Source: Bacteroidota bacterium
GTDB taxonomy: Bacteria; Bacteroidota; Bacteroidia; Flavobacteriales; Flavobacteriaceae
Assembly (NCBI GenBank): GCA_021793535.1
Contig: JAJYSO010000044.1
Location: 1 to 9,146, forward strand
DNA length: 9,146 bases
Reading direction: 5' to 3'
Under the pieces are notes generated by a model. It saw nothing but the letters and a program-made list of their open reading frames with translations. It had not been told where the DNA came from and did not search any database. Below, piece by piece: positions 6,261-9,146 of this stretch. Both the position numbers and the translations under genes were made by a program. The number at the start of each line of letters is the position of its first letter. Positions within the stretch are counted from its first letter, which is position 1.

Positions 6261-6271
6261 TTTATTAGAAT

Positions 6272-8287
6272 ATGTCAATATTAAATGCTAAAGTCCCCGA
6301 AGGACCCATAGAGAAGAAGTGGGACAATCATAAAAATCATATACATTTGGTCAGCCCGGCCAATAAACGAAAGTTAGATGTCATTGTTGTAGGGACGGGA
6401 TTGGCTGGAGGAAGTGCTGCAGCTAGTTTGGCTGAATTAGGTTACAATGTAAAGATATTCTTTTATCAAGATTCCCCTCGGCGAGCTCACTCTGTAGCTG
6501 CACAAGGAGGGATTAATGCCTCTAAGGATTACCAAGGAGATGGGGATACAGATTATCGCTTGTTTTATGACACGGCTAAAGGAGGAGATTACCGTTCAAG
6601 AGAGTCCAACACTTATAGATTGGCTCAACTTTCTGCTAATATCATCGATCAATGCGTGGCGCAAGGGGTCCCGTTTGCCAGGGAATATGGTGGGTTGCTG
6701 GATAACCGGTCCTTTGGAGGAGTTTTGGTTTCCCGTACATTTTATGCCCGAGGTCAGACAGGACAACAATTGTTGTTGGGGGCCTATGGAGCTTTGAACA
6801 GACAGATCAACCATGGGAAAATCCGTTCTTATGATCGCCATGAGATGATGGATTTGGTAGTTGTCGATGGAAAGGCTAGAGGAATTATTGCACGCAATAT
6901 GGTGACTGGTGAGATCGAACGTCATTCGGCTCATGCTGTTGTTTTAGCCAGTGGGGGGTATGGTAATGTTTATTATTTGTCAACGAATGCAATGGGGAGT
7001 AATGTGATGGCTTCATGGCGAGCGCACCGAAGAGGAGCCTTTTTTGCAAACCCCTGTTATGTCCAAATTCACCCGACCTGTATTCCGGTTTCTGGAGATC
7101 ATCAGTCAAAATTGACCTTGATGTCCGAATCTTTGCGTAACGACGGTCGAATTTGGGTGCCTAAGCGCAAAGAAGACGTAGAGAAATTAAGAAAAGGAGA
7201 ATTGAAACCGAACGATATTAAAGAGGAAGATCGGGATTATTATCTCGAACGTAGATATCCTGCTTTTGGAAACTTAGTTCCTCGAGATGTGGCTTCTCGT
7301 GCGGCCAAAGAGCGTTGTGATGCAGGTTTTGGCGTAAATGCTACTGGAGAGGCAGTATTCTTAGATTTTAAATCGGCTATCGAGCGTTACGGAAAAGAAA
7401 AGGCATATTCTCTTGGACATCACAATCCTTCACATGAGGAAATTAGAACGTTAGGAAAAGAGGCGATAAAGGCCAAGTATGGTAACCTGTTTGAGATGTA
7501 TGAAAGAATCACAGGGGAAAATGCATACGAAACCCCTTTTCAAATTTTTCCGGCGGTTCACTACACGATGGGGGGGCTATGGGTTGATTACAACTTGATG
7601 ACGACTGTTCCGGGTTGTTATGCAATCGGGGAAGCAAATTTCTCTGATCATGGTGCAAACCGTTTAGGGGCATCGGCGATGATGCAGTGTTTGGCTGATG
7701 GTTATTTTGTGTTGCCCTATACCATTGGAGATTATTTGGCGAGTGAAATCAATACGGGTAAAATCCCAACGGATTCCAAGGAATTTGATGAAGCGGAAAA
7801 AGCGGTTCAGGATCGAATCGATTTCTTTATGAATAACAATGGAAAACATTCTGTTGATTATTTCCATAAGAAACTAGGAAAAATAATGTGGAACAATTGC
7901 GGGCTGGCTCGTAATGAAGCTGATTTAAAGAAAGGTCTTGAAGAGGTTGCTCAACTGCGAGAAGAATTCTGGAAAGAAGTCAAGGTTCCCGGAAAAGCCA
8001 ATTCAAAGAATTCGGAGTTGGAAAAAGCCGGACGTGTTGCTGATTTCTTTGAGTTGGGTGAACTCATGCTTAAAGATGCTTTGGATCGTGATGAATCCTG
8101 TGGGTGTCATTTGCGAATTGAGCATGTTACCGAAGATGGAGAGGCGGAGCGTAATGATGAGGAATTCAAATATGTATCGGCCTATGAATTTCTTGAAGGA
8201 AAACCACCTCGTGAGGAAAAACTCCATAAAGAAGATTTGGAATTTGAAGCTATAGAACTTAAAACAAGGAATTACAAAGAAAGCTAA
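6272..8287 (+). CDS. sdhA: Succinate dehydrogenase flavoprotein subunit
   Basis: This 671-residue catalytic subunit oxidises succinate to fumarate at a covalently bound FAD on the cytoplasmic side of the membrane (EC 1.3.5.1). The FAD-binding Rossmann motif VVGTGLAGGSAAASLAELG spans 39-57. His73 in RRAHSVAAQGG (70-80) is the flavin attachment site. Substrate and proton-transfer residues are in place: His267 (QIHPT), Glu286/Arg289 (SESLRNDGR), Arg338 (VPRDVASRA), His430 (HYTMGG) and Arg464 (HGANRLGAS). A charged insert (about 297-330, KRKEDVEKLRKGELKPND region) and the long C-terminal domain make it larger than E. coli SdhA (588) and agree with the Bacteroidota/Wolinella type. The N-terminus before the Rossmann fold (1-35) is a lead-in seen in the same group. 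Nothing looks broken. It lies in the operon sdhC-sdhA-sdhB, but 119 non-coding bases follow it. Confidence 0.98.
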   Translation: MSILNAKVPEGPIEKKWDNHKNHIHLVSPANKRKLDVIVVGTGLAGGSAAASLAELGYNVKIFFYQDSPRRAHSVAAQGGINASKDYQGDGDTDYRLFYDTAKGGDYRSRESNTYRLAQLSANIIDQCVAQGVPFAREYGGLLDNRSFGGVLVSRTFYARGQTGQQLLLGAYGALNRQINHGKIRSYDRHEMMDLVVVDGKARGIIARNMVTGEIERHSAHAVVLASGGYGNVYYLSTNAMGSNVMASWRAHRRGAFFANPCYVQIHPTCIPVSGDHQSKLTLMSESLRNDGRIWVPKRKEDVEKLRKGELKPNDIKEEDRDYYLERRYPAFGNLVPRDVASRAAKERCDAGFGVNATGEAVFLDFKSAIERYGKEKAYSLGHHNPSHEEIRTLGKEAIKAKYGNLFEMYERITGENAYETPFQIFPAVHYTMGGLWVDYNLMTTVPGCYAIGEANFSDHGANRLGASAMMQCLADGYFVLPYTIGDYLASEINTGKIPTDSKEFDEAEKAVQDRIDFFMNNNGKHSVDYFHKKLGKIMWNNCGLARNEADLKKGLEEVAQLREEFWKEVKVPGKANSKNSELEKAGRVADFFELGELMLKDALDRDESCGCHLRIEHVTEDGEAERNDEEFKYVSAYEFLEGKPPREEKLHKEDLEFEAIELKTRNYKES

Positions 8288-8305
8288 GAAAAAGACGAGT
8301 CCTTA

Positions 8306-8332
8306 GGTGGGGTTGCCAAATGGGTACCCGCC
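8306..8332 (+). other. Stem-loop in the sdhA-sdhB spacer
   Basis: GGTGGGGT (8306-8313) can pair with ACCCGCC (8326-8332) through seven pairs, including one G-U, with a one-base bulge and a 12-base loop. TCCTT (8300-8304) and AAGGA (8342-8346) could close an outer stem. No T-tract follows, so it is not an intrinsic terminator. An mRNA-processing or stability element between sdhA and sdhB is possible. Confidence 0.35.
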
Positions 8333-8343
8333 AGAGGAGTCAA

Positions 8344-8385
8344 GGAATATTCTAGGTTTATATTTTCAAAGACGTTGGAATATTC
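8344..8385. repeat. Two direct copies of GGAATATTC before sdhB
   Basis: GGAATATTC is found at 8344-8352 and again at 8377-8385, exactly 33 bases apart, that is about three helical turns. Its core GAATATTC is itself palindromic, as a dimeric regulator's half-sites might be. Between the copies lies TATATTTT (8359-8366), one base from a -7 element but without a matching -33 box. Confidence 0.4.
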
Positions 8386-8406
8386 AAAGCTATAAACATA
8401 AAAACT

Positions 8407-9146
8407 ATGAAATTAGATTTAAAAATATGGCGCCAAGAGAATAGACAAGCTAAAGGAAGGATGGTAGATTATACTATTGATGGTATTGAGCCGGATATGT
8501 CGTTTCTCGAAATGTTGGATATCTTAAATGAGCATTTAGTTGAGCAGGGAGAAGAGCCTGTGGAATTTGATCATGATTGTCGAGAGGGAATTTGTGGAAT
8601 GTGTTCGTTACAGATTAATGGAGAGCCACATGGCCCTGGACGCCTAACAACAACTTGCCAGTTGTATATGCGTCACTTCCATGACGGCGATACCATTTAT
8701 ATCGAACCTTTCAGAGCGAAGGCATTCCCGATAGTAAAGGATTTAATTATCGACCGCTCCTCTTTTGATAGAATTCAACAAGCGGGAGGATATATTTCGG
8801 TAAATACTTCTGGTAATCCTGTGGATGCCAACTCCATTCCCATTGAAAAAGAAGAAGCGGATGCTGCGTTTGACTCGGCCACTTGTATCGGATGCGGTGC
8901 TTGTGTGGCAGCTTGTAGAAATGCGAGTGCGGCCTTATTTGTCGGTGCTAAATTGGCACAGTTTTCACATCTTCCTCAAGGGAAACCAGAGATGTCAAGA
9001 CGAGCCAAAGCAATGGTGGAACAAATGGATGCAGAAGGATTTGGAAGCTGTACCAATACAGGTGCCTGTGAAGTGGTTTGTCCTAAGGGTATCAAATTGA
9101 CCAATATTGCCACGATGAATCGTGAGTATGCTAAGGCTGTCTCCAA
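8407..9146 (+). CDS. sdhB: Succinate dehydrogenase iron-sulfur subunit, 3' end cut by window
   Basis: 246 codons are present before the window ends with no stop; homologues are about 245-255 residues, so only a few codons are probably missing. This subunit passes electrons from the flavin of SdhA to the quinone at SdhC through three clusters. The ferredoxin-like domain holds Cys58, Cys63, Cys66 and Cys84 for [2Fe-2S] (DHDCREGICGMC, TTTCQLY). The C-terminal domain holds CIGCGACVAAC (Cys160, 163, 166, 170) and SCTNTGACEVVCP (Cys215, 221, 225). By family pattern, 160/163/166/225 ligate [4Fe-4S] and 170/215/221 ligate [3Fe-4S]. The start ATG follows an A-rich stretch (ataaaaact) rather than a Shine-Dalgarno. 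It is the third gene of sdhCAB, after a 119-base gap. Confidence 0.96.
   Translation, partial: MKLDLKIWRQENRQAKGRMVDYTIDGIEPDMSFLEMLDILNEHLVEQGEEPVEFDHDCREGICGMCSLQINGEPHGPGRLTTTCQLYMRHFHDGDTIYIEPFRAKAFPIVKDLIIDRSSFDRIQQAGGYISVNTSGNPVDANSIPIEKEEADAAFDSATCIGCGACVAACRNASAALFVGAKLAQFSHLPQGKPEMSRRAKAMVEQMDAEGFGSCTNTGACEVVCPKGIKLTNIATMNREYAKAVS

Noticed and set aside
8825..9100. 91-codon open frame on + inside sdhB
   Set aside because: It lies in another frame over the iron-sulfur cluster region of sdhB, whose own frame is open throughout and carries all expected cysteines.

Overview
The window reads as ordinary core metabolism of a Bacteroidota bacterium (Cytophagales, Saprospiria or Flavobacteriia-like; the exact order cannot be settled by eye). 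The reasons are: an AtpD beta subunit with the insertion after the catalytic P-loop region that I associate with this phylum; a very short AtpC epsilon subunit; a three-subunit sdhC-sdhA-sdhB succinate dehydrogenase with a single di-heme type membrane anchor; promoter cores of the Bacteroidota type (TAnnTTTG at -7, with TTTG at -33 for sdh); and A/T-rich leaders without Shine-Dalgarno sequences. All clear genes lie on the + strand.

Layout. Positions 1-60 may hold the start of a divergent gene running off the left edge (weak), followed by roughly 360 bases with no convincing gene. A 12-helix amino acid permease of the APC/LAT family occupies 420-1883. After a 259-base gap with a strong -7 element comes a two-gene ATP synthase operon, atpD (2143-3660) and atpC (3676-3954), separate from the rest of the F1Fo genes. 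It is closed by two hairpins, the second a good intrinsic terminator. A 250-base gap with a perfect 20-bp palindrome and several small repeats leads to a cbpA-like J-domain co-chaperone (4205-5107). Its stop codon overlaps the start of a CbpM-like modulator (5104-5394). A textbook Bacteroidota promoter at 5532-5563 then drives sdhC (5595-6260), sdhA (6272-8287) and, after an unusually long 119-base gap, sdhB (8407 to the right edge, incomplete by probably only a few codons).

How they fit together. SdhCAB oxidises succinate to fumarate, feeds electrons to (mena)quinone and so links the TCA cycle to the respiratory chain. AtpD/AtpC belong to the enzyme that spends the resulting ion gradient to make ATP. 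CbpA/CbpM is a regulated Hsp40 pair that works with DnaK. The permease is an independent uptake or exchange gene.

I found no mobile element, RNA gene, CRISPR array, defence gene or clearly undescribed system. The observations worth a second look are in the non-coding gaps: the palindrome before cbpA, the dyad over the sdh promoter, and the structured sdhA-sdhB spacer.
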